NCBI RefSeq assembly: GCF_000184745.1
Contig: NC_014931.1
Location: 682,001 to 746,000 of the forward strand
Origin: Variovorax paradoxus EPS
GTDB lineage: Bacteria; Pseudomonadota; Gammaproteobacteria; Burkholderiales; Burkholderiaceae_C
Reading direction: 5' to 3'
DNA length: 64,000 nt
Positions 1-8,704 of this stretch are shown here, one piece after another. The translations under genes were made by a program, and so were the position numbers. The notes beneath the pieces are model-generated. The model ran no database searches. It was not told where the DNA came from and was given only the letters and a program-made list of their open reading frames with translations. How positions within the stretch are numbered: position 1 is the stretch's first letter; every line of letters starts with the position of its first letter.

Positions 1-46
1 CGACATCTTCGGCATCCTTGCCAACCCGCGGCTGCGGCACCGCTGA
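1..46 (+). CDS. ABC transporter permease, C-terminal end only (DppB/OppB-like)
   Basis: Only the last 14 codons lie in the window, read from base 2 to the TGA at 44-46. The visible tail contains N-P-R-L-R and resembles the C-terminus (often DPRLR) of the first permease of Dpp/Opp importers. The next gene is the second permease of such a system, which supports the assignment. Product identity is inferred from context because almost nothing of the protein is present. Confidence 0.6.
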   Translation, partial: DIFGILANPRLRHR

Positions 47-56
47 AGGGAATCTC

Positions 57-962
57 ATGGAAACCTCCACATCTTCAGCCGTTGCGAACGCCGCGGTGCC
101 CGCGGTGCCGGTGCCGCAGAAACGCAGGGGCCGCATGCTGCCGTGGCTCGGCGGCTTCGGCGTCTCGGGCCTGCTGGGCCTCGCGGTGCTCGTGTTCTGG
201 CTGCTCGCGGCGCTGCTCGGCCCGTGGCTGCTCTCGCACGGCACGGCCGCGATGGGCACCTCCAACGTCTTCGAGCCGATCAGCGCGGCGCACTGGCTCG
301 GGACCGACTACCTTGGCCGCGACATGCTGGCGCTCATCATCGAAGGCGCGCGCTACACGATCGGCGTCGCGCTGCTGGCCACGCTGCTGGCCAGCGGAAC
401 CGGCACCACCCTCGCGCTGCTGGCCGCCGCCAGCGGCCGCTGGACCGATTCGGTGCTCAGCCGCGGGCTGGACACGCTGACCGCGATCCCGAGCAAGATG
501 TTCGCGCTCATCATGGTGGCGGGCTTCGGTTCGTCGGTGGCGATGCTGGTGGTCACCGCGGCCATCATCTACGTGCCCGGCGCCTACCGCATGGCGCGCT
601 CGCTGGCCGTGAACATCAACGCGCTCGACTACGTGACCGTGGCGCGCACGCGCGGCGAAGGCACGCTCTACATCATGCTGCGCGAGATCCTGCCGAACAT
701 CCTCGGCCCGATGCTGGCCGACCTGGGCCTGCGCTTCGTCTATGTGGTGCTGCTGCTGGCGAGCCTGAGCTTCCTGGGCCTGGGCATCCAGCCGCCGGCG
801 GCCGACTGGGGTTCGCTGGTGCGCGAGAACATCGGCGCGCTGGCCATGGGCGGTGCCTCGGTGATCGTGCCGGCGCTGGCCATCGCGAGCCTGACCATCG
901 CGGTCAATCTGGTCATCGACAACCTGCCCGGCCGAGCCGCGCGCGAACGGGGGAAGCTCTGA
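57..962 (+). CDS. ABC transporter permease, DppC/OppC family
   Basis: A 301-residue inner-membrane permease of an oligopeptide/dipeptide-type importer. The ATG at 57 is preferred because AAGGG lies 7 bases upstream; a TTG in frame at 18 would overlap the previous gene. A basic tail leads into a membrane segment at about residues 34-56. The family motif HWLGTDYLGRD follows near residue 80. The EAA cytoplasmic loop (ARTRGEG, then REILPN) near 207-226 contacts the ATPase. Several hydrophobic segments lie between these and towards the end. Its stop shares one base with the start of the ATPase gene, so the two are translationally coupled. The substrate cannot be told from the permease; the binding protein is outside the window. 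Confidence 0.92.
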   Translation: METSTSSAVANAAVPAVPVPQKRRGRMLPWLGGFGVSGLLGLAVLVFWLLAALLGPWLLSHGTAAMGTSNVFEPISAAHWLGTDYLGRDMLALIIEGARYTIGVALLATLLASGTGTTLALLAAASGRWTDSVLSRGLDTLTAIPSKMFALIMVAGFGSSVAMLVVTAAIIYVPGAYRMARSLAVNINALDYVTVARTRGEGTLYIMLREILPNILGPMLADLGLRFVYVVLLLASLSFLGLGIQPPAADWGSLVRENIGALAMGGASVIVPALAIASLTIAVNLVIDNLPGRAARERGKL

Positions 963-2620
963 TGGGTGCCTCACTCACTGTCAAGGGCCTGTGCATCTGC
1001 GCAGGCACCAGCACGCTGGTCGACAACCTGAGCTTCTCGGTGCAGCCGGGCGAAGTGCTCGCGCTCATCGGCGAATCGGGCTCGGGCAAGACCACCACCG
1101 CGCTCGCGCTCATGGGCCATGCGCGCGACGGCTGCCGCATCTCGGGTGGCAGCGTGCGCATCGGCGAGACCGACGTGCTGGCGCTCGATGCCCGTGCGCA
1201 GCGCGCATTGCGCGGCCGCACGGTCGCCTACATCGCGCAGAGCGCGGCCGCATCGTTCAACCCGTCGCGCACGATCATGGACCAGGTGGTCGAGCCCACC
1301 GTGATCCACGGCCTGTGCAAGCGCGCCGAGGCCGAGGCCAAGGCGGTGCAGCTCTTTCGCGAGCTCGCGCTGCCCGATCCGGAAGGCATCGGCGCGCGCT
1401 ATCCGCATCAGGTGTCGGGCGGCCAGCTGCAGCGGCTGATGGCGGCGATGGCGCTTATCGGCGACCCCGACCTCGTGATCCTCGACGAGCCGACCACCGC
1501 GCTGGACGTGACCACGCAGATCGAGGTGCTGCGCGCCTTTCGCCGCGTGGTCCGCGAGCGCCGCGCCACCGCGGTGTACGTGAGCCACGACCTCGCGGTG
1601 GTGGCGCAGATGGCCGACCACATCCTGGTGTTGCGCAACGGCGGCATGCGCGAGATGAACGCGACCGCGCAGATCCTCGCCGCGCCGGCCGACGACTACA
1701 CCAGGAGCCTGCTGGCAGCGGCCCGGCCGGTGGTGCGCGCGTCGGCCAAGGCCGCGAACGACGATCCCGAGTTGCTGCTGGAAGTACGCCAGCTCTCGGC
1801 CGGCTACGGGCCGGTGGATGCACAGGGGCGGCCGGCCAAGCCGATCCTGGAAAACATCGACCTCAAGCTCTACCGCGGCCAGGCCATCGGCGTGATCGGC
1901 GAATCGGGCTCGGGCAAGACCACGCTCGCGCGCGCCGTGGCGGGCCTGCTCAAGCCCAGCCACGGCAGCGTGCTGTTCCATGGCCGCGAACTGAAACCGA
2001 CGCTGCAGCAGCGCGAGCGCGACGAGTTGCGCCGCATCCAGATCGTGTTCCAGATGGCCGACACGGCGCTCAACCCGTCGCAGACCATCGAGCGCATCCT
2101 GGCGCGGCCGCTGCAGTTCTACAAAGGCCTGCGCGGCGAGCCGCTGCGCAAGCGCATCCGCGAGCTGCTCGACCTGGTGAAGCTGCCGCAGACCGTGGCC
2201 GGTCGCCTGCCGGGCGGCCTCTCGGGCGGGCAGAAGCAGCGGGTGAACCTCGCGCGCGCGCTGGCGGCCGATCCGGACCTCATCCTCTGCGACGAGGTGA
2301 CCTCGGCGCTCGACACGGTGGTCGGCGCGGCGGTGCTCGACCTCATGGCGGAGCTGCGGCGCGAGCTGGGCGTGTCGTACCTCTTCATCAGCCACGACCT
2401 GCACACGGTGCGCGCGGTGTGCGACGAGATCGTGGTGATGCAGCACGGCAAGAAGCTCGCGCAGGTGGCGCGCGCCGACTACGACCGCGGGCCGCACCAC
2501 CCCTACTACGAACTGCTCGCGCGCTCCGTTCCCGAACTGCGCTGCGGCTGGCTCGACGAGATGGACCGCGCCGCGACCGCGACTGCCACCTCCGCCGCCA
2601 CCACCATCGCCACACCATGA
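962..2620 (+). CDS. Fused double ATP-binding subunit of a Dpp/Opp-type ABC importer (DppD-DppF fusion)
   Basis: A 552-residue protein carrying two complete ABC ATPase domains, so one chain supplies both nucleotide-binding domains of the importer. Domain 1 has Walker A GESGSGKT at 38-45, signature SGGQ at 152-155, Walker B ILDEP at 173-177 and the switch histidine at 209. Domain 2 has Walker A at 313-320, SGGQ at 421-424, a Walker B with CDE at 443-445 and the switch histidine at 478. A linker of about 30 residues joins them. The ATG at 962 overlaps the permease stop (TGATG). The usual DppD and DppF are separate proteins of about 330 residues; here each half is shorter and lacks the long Cys-rich C-terminal extension. 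Confidence 0.93.
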   Translation: MGASLTVKGLCICAGTSTLVDNLSFSVQPGEVLALIGESGSGKTTTALALMGHARDGCRISGGSVRIGETDVLALDARAQRALRGRTVAYIAQSAAASFNPSRTIMDQVVEPTVIHGLCKRAEAEAKAVQLFRELALPDPEGIGARYPHQVSGGQLQRLMAAMALIGDPDLVILDEPTTALDVTTQIEVLRAFRRVVRERRATAVYVSHDLAVVAQMADHILVLRNGGMREMNATAQILAAPADDYTRSLLAAARPVVRASAKAANDDPELLLEVRQLSAGYGPVDAQGRPAKPILENIDLKLYRGQAIGVIGESGSGKTTLARAVAGLLKPSHGSVLFHGRELKPTLQQRERDELRRIQIVFQMADTALNPSQTIERILARPLQFYKGLRGEPLRKRIRELLDLVKLPQTVAGRLPGGLSGGQKQRVNLARALAADPDLILCDEVTSALDTVVGAAVLDLMAELRRELGVSYLFISHDLHTVRAVCDEIVVMQHGKKLAQVARADYDRGPHHPYYELLARSVPELRCGWLDEMDRAATATATSAATTIATP

Positions 2621-2631
2621 CAAGGACCGAG

Positions 2632-3720
2632 ATGACACCGACCTTTCGCATTGCGCTGATCGCCGGCGACGGCATCGGCAAGGAAGTGATGCCCGAAGGC
2701 CTGCGCGTGGTGCTGGCCGCCGCGGAGCGCTTCGGCTTCGAGCTCGATTGCCGCACCTTCGACTGGGCCAGCGCGGACTACTACGCCGCACACGGCCAGA
2801 TGATGCCGGACGACTGGAAGGCGCAGCTCAAGGGCGTCGATGCGCTGTACTTCGGCGCCGTCGGCTGGCCCGCGACCGTGCCCGACCATGTGTCGCTCTG
2901 GGGATCGCTCTTGAAATTCCGCCGCGAGTTCGACCAGTACATCAACCTGCGCCCGGTGCGCCTGTTCGAAGGCGTGCCCTGTCCGCTGGCCGGCCGCAAG
3001 CCTGGCGACATCGACTACCTCGTGGTGCGCGAGAACACCGAGGGCGAATACACCTCGCTGGGCGGCGTGATGTACGAAGGCACGGACCGCGAGATCGTGA
3101 TCCAGGAGTCGGTGTTCTCGCGCCACGGCACCGACCGCGTGCTGCGCTACGCGTACGAGCTGGCCAACAGCCGCAAGCGCAAGCACCTCACGGTCGCCAC
3201 CAAGAGCAACGGCATCGCGATCAGCATGCCCTGGTGGGACGGCCGCGCCGATGCGATCGGCAGCGAATACGCCGATGTGACGGTCGACAAGCAGCACATC
3301 GACATCCTGTCGGCGCGCTTCGTGCTGCAGCCCACGCGATTCGACGTGGTGGTGGCGAGCAATCTGTTCGGCGACATCCTCTCGGACCTCGGGCCGGCGA
3401 CCACCGGCACCATCGGCCTCGCGCCCTCGGCCAACCTCAATCCGGAGCGAAGGTTTCCGTCGCTCTTCGAGCCGGTGCACGGCTCGGCGCCCGACATCTA
3501 CGGCCAGAACATCGCCAACCCGATCGCGATGATCTGGTCGGGCGCGCTGATGCTGGACTTTCTCACGCAAGGCCAGGGCGCCGGCCGCGCGGCGCACGAC
3601 GCCATCCTGGGCGCGATCGAGGCGGTGCTGCGCGAAGGGCCGCGCACGCGCGACCTGGGCGGCACCGCTTCCACGACGGAACTGGGCATCGCCATTGCCG
3701 AACGCGTGGCCGCGGCCTGA
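2632..3720 (+). CDS. Tartrate/D-malate dehydrogenase-like (isocitrate/isopropylmalate dehydrogenase family)
   Basis: About 362 residues, the usual size for the Ttu/DmlA branch of the beta-decarboxylating dehydrogenases. These oxidise and decarboxylate 2-hydroxy acids with NAD and a divalent metal. The N-terminus carries GDGIGKE near residues 12-18. The substrate/metal segment reads RENTEGEY, and the C-terminal family signature NLFGDILSDLG is present. It begins with the previous stop, so the transport and dehydrogenase genes form one unit. Two starts are possible: ATG 2617, overlapping the ATPase stop by 4 bp, or ATG 2632 with AAGGA 5 bases upstream; I chose the latter. The substrate (tartrate, D-malate or another) is not settled by sequence alone. 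Confidence 0.88.
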   Translation: MTPTFRIALIAGDGIGKEVMPEGLRVVLAAAERFGFELDCRTFDWASADYYAAHGQMMPDDWKAQLKGVDALYFGAVGWPATVPDHVSLWGSLLKFRREFDQYINLRPVRLFEGVPCPLAGRKPGDIDYLVVRENTEGEYTSLGGVMYEGTDREIVIQESVFSRHGTDRVLRYAYELANSRKRKHLTVATKSNGIAISMPWWDGRADAIGSEYADVTVDKQHIDILSARFVLQPTRFDVVVASNLFGDILSDLGPATTGTIGLAPSANLNPERRFPSLFEPVHGSAPDIYGQNIANPIAMIWSGALMLDFLTQGQGAGRAAHDAILGAIEAVLREGPRTRDLGGTASTTELGIAIAERVAAA

Positions 3721-3760
3721 AGCGTTCCCTGCCTCAACTCTTTACCGACCTCTTCATTCC

Positions 3761-5239
3761 ATGCCACTCACCCTTCAACGCCAGGACCTGCTGCCGGGCC
3801 TTCATCTCATCGGCGCCGAATGGCGCGACGCCAGCGATGCGCGCCGCCTCGACGTGACCGACCCCGCCACCGACAGCGTCTTCGCGAGCGTGCCCGACGG
3901 CACGGCCGCCGATGCGCGCGCCGCGGTCGATGCGGCGCATGCCGCCTTTCCCGCCTGGCGCGCCGTGCCGGCCAAGCAGCGCGCGCAGATCCTCAAGCGC
4001 TGGAACGACCTGATGCTCCTGCACCAGGAAGACCTGGGCCGCCTGATCTCGCGCGAACAGGGCAAGCCGCTGGCCGAGGGCCGCGGTGAAGTGGCTTATG
4101 CGGCCAGCTATGTCGAGTGGTTCGCCGAAGAGGCCACGCGCGCCAACGGCGAGGTGATTCCCGCGCCGGTGAGCGGCCGCCGCATGCTCGCGCTGAAGGA
4201 GCCCGTGGGCGTGGTCGCCGCGATCACGCCGTGGAATTTCCCGGCCGCGATGATCGCGCGCAAGATCGCCCCCGCGCTCGCTGCGGGCTGCACCGTGGTC
4301 TGCAAGCCGGCCGAAGACACGCCGCTGACTTCGCTCGCGCTCGTGAAGCTGGCCCAGGAAGCGGGCGTGCCGGCAGGCGTGCTCAACATCGTCACCGCCT
4401 CGCGCGAACGCACGCCCGAGGTGGTCGATGTGTGGCTGGCCGATGCGCGCGTGCGCAAGATCAGCTTCACCGGCTCGACACCCGTCGGCAAGCACCTCGC
4501 GCGCGCCTCGGCCGATACGTTGAAGAAGCTGTCGCTCGAACTCGGCGGCAACGCGCCCTTCATCGTGTTCGAAGACGCCGACATCGATGCCGCGGTCGAG
4601 GGCCTGATGGCCGCCAAGTTCCGCAACGGCGGCCAGACCTGCGTGTGCCCGAACCGCGTGTTCGTGCAGGCCAAGGTGCACGACGCCTTCGTCGACAAGC
4701 TGGCGGCGCGCGTCGGTGCGCTCCAGGTCGGCCCGGCCACCGAACCCGATTCGCAGATCGGCCCGATGATCAACGCGCGCGCCGTGGACAAGATGGAGCG
4801 CCACGTGCGTGATGCCGTGTCCCGCGGCGCGCGCATCGCGGTCGGCGGCGAGCGGCTGCGTTCGGCGCGCTGCGACGGCCCCAACTACTACGCGCCGACC
4901 GTGCTGGTGAATGCCGACGCCAGCATGGAATGCAGCTGCGAGGAGACCTTCGGGCCGGTGGTTCCGGTCACGCGCTTCGAGACCGAGGCCGAGGTGATCG
5001 CCGCCGCCAACGACACGCCCTTCGGCCTTGCCGCCTACTTCTATTCGACCGACGCGCGCCGCATCTGGCGCGTGACCGAGGCGCTCGAATCGGGCATCGT
5101 CGGCGTCAACGAGGGCGCGCTGGCCGCCGAGGCGGCGCCCTTCGGCGGCGTGAAGGAATCGGGCTACGGGCGCGAAGGCTCGGTGCATGGCCTGGACGAC
5201 TACATGCACATCAAGTACGTGTGCCAGGGGCAGCTTTAA
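3761..5239 (+). CDS. gabD: NAD(P)-dependent succinate-semialdehyde-type aldehyde dehydrogenase
   Basis: A 492-residue aldehyde dehydrogenase closest in motif pattern to GabD, which converts succinate semialdehyde to succinate. PWNFP near 157-161 is the cofactor/oxyanion segment, Glu260 in LELGG is the general base and Cys294 in GGQTCVCPNR is the nucleophile. The TCVCPNR form with a second Cys two residues on is typical of SSADHs. It starts 40 bases after the dehydrogenase and ends with the usual FGGVKESGYGREG segment. It probably belongs to the same catabolic unit as the ABC transporter and the hydroxy-acid dehydrogenase. The gabD name is likely, but related semialdehydes could be the true substrate. 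Confidence 0.85.
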   Translation: MPLTLQRQDLLPGLHLIGAEWRDASDARRLDVTDPATDSVFASVPDGTAADARAAVDAAHAAFPAWRAVPAKQRAQILKRWNDLMLLHQEDLGRLISREQGKPLAEGRGEVAYAASYVEWFAEEATRANGEVIPAPVSGRRMLALKEPVGVVAAITPWNFPAAMIARKIAPALAAGCTVVCKPAEDTPLTSLALVKLAQEAGVPAGVLNIVTASRERTPEVVDVWLADARVRKISFTGSTPVGKHLARASADTLKKLSLELGGNAPFIVFEDADIDAAVEGLMAAKFRNGGQTCVCPNRVFVQAKVHDAFVDKLAARVGALQVGPATEPDSQIGPMINARAVDKMERHVRDAVSRGARIAVGGERLRSARCDGPNYYAPTVLVNADASMECSCEETFGPVVPVTRFETEAEVIAAANDTPFGLAAYFYSTDARRIWRVTEALESGIVGVNEGALAAEAAPFGGVKESGYGREGSVHGLDDYMHIKYVCQGQL

Positions 5240-5468
5240 CGGCGCATCGTTTCGCCCTGGTTGCGTCGAGAAAAACCCAACCGCAGGCTACCGAACCAGC
5301 CGGTGGACCGCACCTCCTTCTCGACGCGCCAACGGCCACCGCACGATCCATCAGCGCACGCCCGCAAAGACATATTTCCCGCTGTTATCGCCCGCTGGTT
5401 CAGCATCAACGCAGCCGGAATTTTTCTAGCATTGGTTCACCATCCAACCAACGCGAACAGGGTTTCAC

Positions 5469-5822
5469 ATGTCCAAGCTTCTTGTCCCTTTCAACCTCGA
5501 CCAACTCGGCGAACCGCGTGAATACCGGCCGCCGGCGGAACGCGTCATCGAGGGCGATGTCGTATGCCGCAACTGGGACGTCGACAGCGCGAAGGACGGC
5601 AAGGTGCGCGCCGGCGTGTTCGAGTCGACCGTTGGCGTCAATCACTCCATCAAGGGCGAGACGTGGGAGTTCTGCCTGATCCTTTCGGGCGTGGTGGAAA
5701 TCACGGAGCAAGGCCAGCCCCCGTTGACCTACCGAGCCGGCGACTGCTTCATCATGAAGCCGGGCTATGTCGGAACGTGGCGCACCATCGAAACCGTCCG
5801 CAAGGTGTGGGTCATAGCTTGA
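5469..5822 (+). CDS. Small cupin-domain protein
   Basis: A 117-residue single cupin barrel of the short Cupin_3/EutQ-like type. The core runs through GETWEFCLILSGVVEI and the second half through YRAGDCFIMKPGYVGTW. The metal-binding histidines of classical cupins are largely missing: only Glu and Cys/Tyr occupy that region, so it may not bind metal in the usual way. It sits 15 bases upstream of an aldehyde dehydrogenase and near two FAD amine oxidases, a setting common for cupins in polyamine or amine catabolic loci. Its exact role is unknown. The 229 bases before it show no gene and may hold the promoter. Confidence 0.8.
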   Translation: MSKLLVPFNLDQLGEPREYRPPAERVIEGDVVCRNWDVDSAKDGKVRAGVFESTVGVNHSIKGETWEFCLILSGVVEITEQGQPPLTYRAGDCFIMKPGYVGTWRTIETVRKVWVIA

Positions 5823-5837
5823 CCGGAAAGCGCCGTG

Positions 5838-7274
5838 ATGACAACTGAACTACGCATGAACGACGCCCGCTTCTATATCGATGGATGCTGGCAAGACCGC
5901 ACCGATGCCGCAGGCATTGCGGTCGTCGATCCGTTTACCGAAGAAGTCATCGGGCACGTTGCAGCGGGCTCGTCGACGGATGTGGACCTGGCCGTCGCCG
6001 CGGCCCGGAGGGCTTTCGAAACGTTTTCGCGAAGTTCCGTCGAGGCGCGGCTTGCGCTGCTGGGCCGAATCCTGGCGTTGCTGGAAGAACGCGCGGAGTT
6101 GTTCGCCCAAGCCATCGTGGCGGAGATGGGTGCGCCCATCGGATTCGCCAGGGCCGCCCATGTGCCCTTCGGCATCGCGCATGTTCGCGCGCAGATGGAA
6201 GTGCTTCAGCGCTACAGGTTTCTTTCCTTGGATGGCAGCACCGCGATTTCGAAAGAGCCGATCGGCGTCTGCGCACTGATCACGCCGTGGAACTGGCCGC
6301 TGTATCAGATCACCGCCAAGGTCGCGCCGGCAATCGCCGCGGGTTGCACGGTCGTCCTGAAGCCCAGTGAGTTGTCGCCCTACAGTGCGCAGCTTTTCGC
6401 GCAGGTGATGCACGACGCCGACACGCCGGCCGGCGTCTTCAACCTGGTCGGGGGCAGGGGAGAGGTGGTCGGTGCGGCACTGGCAGCGCATCCCGATGTC
6501 GACATGATCTCCATCACCGGATCGACGCGCGCCGGCGTGCTCGTGGCCCAGGCCGCCGCGGTGACGGTGAAGCGCGTCGTGCAGGAACTGGGCGGCAAGT
6601 CGCCGAACCTGTTTCTGGACGACGCCGATTTCGAACAAGGCGTGGCCAAGGGCGTGCTGGCGGGAATGCGCAACGCGGGCCAGTCGTGCAGCGCGCCGAC
6701 ACGGATGCTGGTGCCCGCGTCGCGCCTGGCCGAGGTGGAAGCATTGGCGCAAGCGGCGGTGATGGGCATCAACGTTGGCGATCCACGCGACGAAAAAACC
6801 TCGATGGGTCCGATCGCAAACGCTGCGCAATATGCGAGGGTGCAGGAGATGATCGCCAGCGGCATAGAAGAGGGCGCCAAGCTGGTCTGCGGCGGTCCGG
6901 GCAGGCCGGCCGGTTTGACGCATGGCTACTTTGCACAGCCGACCGTGTTCTCCAACGTAACGCCCGACATGCGGGTGGCGCAGGAAGAAATATTCGGCCC
7001 CGTGCTGGTCATCATTCCGTATCGGGACGAGCAAGAGGCCATTGCGATTGCGAACGACACGGTCTATGGCCTCGGTGCCAGCGTGCAGTCCGGCGACCGG
7101 GAGCGAGCGCAGCGCGTAGCCAGGCAAATTCGCGCCGGCCAGGTGCACATCAACTATCCGGCGTGGAACAGCCATGCGCCGTTCGGCGGATACAAGCGGT
7201 CCGGCAATGGCCGCGAATACGGCGTCCATGGGCTCGAGGAGTACCTCGAAACCAAGGCCATCCTCGGCTATTGA
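5838..7274 (+). CDS. NAD(P)-dependent aldehyde dehydrogenase
   Basis: A 478-residue member of the aldehyde dehydrogenase superfamily. TPWNWP lies at 149-154, Glu250 in VQELGG is the general base and Cys284 in GQSCSAPTR is the nucleophile. The GQSCSAPTR motif and overall order resemble betaine/gamma-aminobutyraldehyde-type enzymes. The ATG at 5838 has GGAAAG 7 bases upstream; a GTG immediately before it (5835) and an ATG at 5856 are alternatives. It follows the cupin closely and precedes an FAD oxidoreductase. An amine oxidase producing an aldehyde and this enzyme oxidising it is a reasonable reading, but the substrate is inferred only from neighbours. Confidence 0.88.
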   Translation: MTTELRMNDARFYIDGCWQDRTDAAGIAVVDPFTEEVIGHVAAGSSTDVDLAVAAARRAFETFSRSSVEARLALLGRILALLEERAELFAQAIVAEMGAPIGFARAAHVPFGIAHVRAQMEVLQRYRFLSLDGSTAISKEPIGVCALITPWNWPLYQITAKVAPAIAAGCTVVLKPSELSPYSAQLFAQVMHDADTPAGVFNLVGGRGEVVGAALAAHPDVDMISITGSTRAGVLVAQAAAVTVKRVVQELGGKSPNLFLDDADFEQGVAKGVLAGMRNAGQSCSAPTRMLVPASRLAEVEALAQAAVMGINVGDPRDEKTSMGPIANAAQYARVQEMIASGIEEGAKLVCGGPGRPAGLTHGYFAQPTVFSNVTPDMRVAQEEIFGPVLVIIPYRDEQEAIAIANDTVYGLGASVQSGDRERAQRVARQIRAGQVHINYPAWNSHAPFGGYKRSGNGREYGVHGLEEYLETKAILGY

Positions 7275-7370
7275 CCTTGCTTCCAAGAAACGAGGAAGCG
7301 AGGAAGCCGCGTCACGCGAAACCAAACCTGTCCTCCAGTTTTCACTGAACTTTCATTGGTAATCACAAGC

Positions 7371-8696
7371 ATGCCCGCACCTCTAGTTTCCGTCGAGTCC
7401 AGTCCAGAACTGCCGACGCACGCCGACGTTGTCGTGATCGGCGGCGGCATCATCGGCGTCTTTGCCGCGTACTACATGGCCAAGCGCGGGATGAAAGTCG
7501 CGCTCGTCGAAAAAGGACGTGTCGGCGCCGAGCAATCGAGCCGCAATTGGGGTTGGTGCCGTCAGCAAAACCGCGACGCCCGCGAGTTGCCGATGGCCAC
7601 GAAGAGCCTGGACCTGTGGGAGCAGTTCGCTGCGGAAACCGGCGAGGTCACGGGGTTCCAGCGATGCGGGTTGCTGTACCTCAGCAACAACGAGAAGGAA
7701 CTGGATGGGTGGGCACGCTGGGGCGAATTTGCGCGCACCGTCGATGTGAAAACCCACATGCTGACGGCCGACGAGGCGGCTCGACACGGTCGTGCCAGCG
7801 GCAAGCCCTGGAAGGGAGGCGTCTTCTCGCCGACCGACGGCACCGCGGACCCCTCGCGAGCGGCCCCCGCCGTGGCGCGGGCCTTGATGAAGCTCGGCGG
7901 CACGATTCACCAGGGCTGTGCGGCGCGAGGTATCGAGACCGAAGGCGGGCGCCTCTCGGCCGTGGTCACCGAGCGCGGCACCATCCGCACCAAGGTCGCG
8001 GTGCTCGCCGGCGGCGCCTGGGCATCGTCGTTCTGCCGCCAATACGGCATCCGGTTTCCGCAGGCGTCGATCCGCCAGACGATGCTGTCGGTTGCCACGG
8101 GCAGCAAGGAGATTCCGCCTGCGCTCCACACGACCGGCGTTTCCATGACGCGGCGCATGAACGGCGGATACGCGATCGCCATCAGCGGCCGTGGTCGCGT
8201 GGACCCGACGCTGCAGCTCTTGCGTTTTGCACCGCAGTTCCTGCCCATGTTCCAGCGGCGATGGCGCAATCTCGCGCCCGGTGGACTCGAAGGCGTCCGC
8301 TCGGGCCATGAAGCCTGGTCCCGCTGGCGGCTCGACAAGCCGACGCCGATGGAGCGGATGCGCGTGCTCGATCCGAAGGCGGACGCCTCGGCTGTTCGCC
8401 TCACGTACAAGCGCGCCGTCGAACTGATGCCGACGCTGAAGGGGAGTTCGGTCACCGCATCCTGGGCCGGCTATGTGGACAGCACGCCCGACGGTGTGCC
8501 GGGCATCGGCGAGATCACGAACCTGCCCGGGCTCGTGCTGGCGGCAGGGTTCAGCGGCCATGGCTTCGGTATCGGTCCAGGGGCCGGGCACTTGATCGCC
8601 GACATCGTCAGCGGTGCAGAACCCCTTGTCGACCCGCGCCCGTATCACCCGGACCGATTCCTGTCTTCGGCCTGGGGCAAGGTCTCGGACTTCTAG
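7371..8696 (+). CDS. FAD-dependent oxidoreductase (DAO family)
   Basis: A 441-residue flavoprotein with the dinucleotide-binding motif GGGIIG at 24-29 and the ADP-ribose acidic end (VALVEKGRVGAEQSSRN) soon after. The RNWGWCRQQNRD stretch is typical of one DAO subgroup. The C-terminal FAD site (PGIGEITNLPGLVLAAGFSGHGFGIGPGAG) is complete. It probably oxidises an amine or amino acid to an imine, giving an aldehyde or keto acid for the adjacent dehydrogenase. The start at ATG 7371 is preferred; an upstream in-frame TTG at 7356 is possible. It is followed 8 bases later by an acetyltransferase gene. Confidence 0.87.
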   Translation: MPAPLVSVESSPELPTHADVVVIGGGIIGVFAAYYMAKRGMKVALVEKGRVGAEQSSRNWGWCRQQNRDARELPMATKSLDLWEQFAAETGEVTGFQRCGLLYLSNNEKELDGWARWGEFARTVDVKTHMLTADEAARHGRASGKPWKGGVFSPTDGTADPSRAAPAVARALMKLGGTIHQGCAARGIETEGGRLSAVVTERGTIRTKVAVLAGGAWASSFCRQYGIRFPQASIRQTMLSVATGSKEIPPALHTTGVSMTRRMNGGYAIAISGRGRVDPTLQLLRFAPQFLPMFQRRWRNLAPGGLEGVRSGHEAWSRWRLDKPTPMERMRVLDPKADASAVRLTYKRAVELMPTLKGSSVTASWAGYVDSTPDGVPGIGEITNLPGLVLAAGFSGHGFGIGPGAGHLIADIVSGAEPLVDPRPYHPDRFLSSAWGKVSDF

Positions 8697-8704
8697 GCCG
8701 TGCC

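Noticed and set aside
5261..5521. 86-codon frame before the cupin gene
   Set aside because: Basic, Pro-rich composition without motifs, overlapping the cupin start; likely the cupin promoter region.
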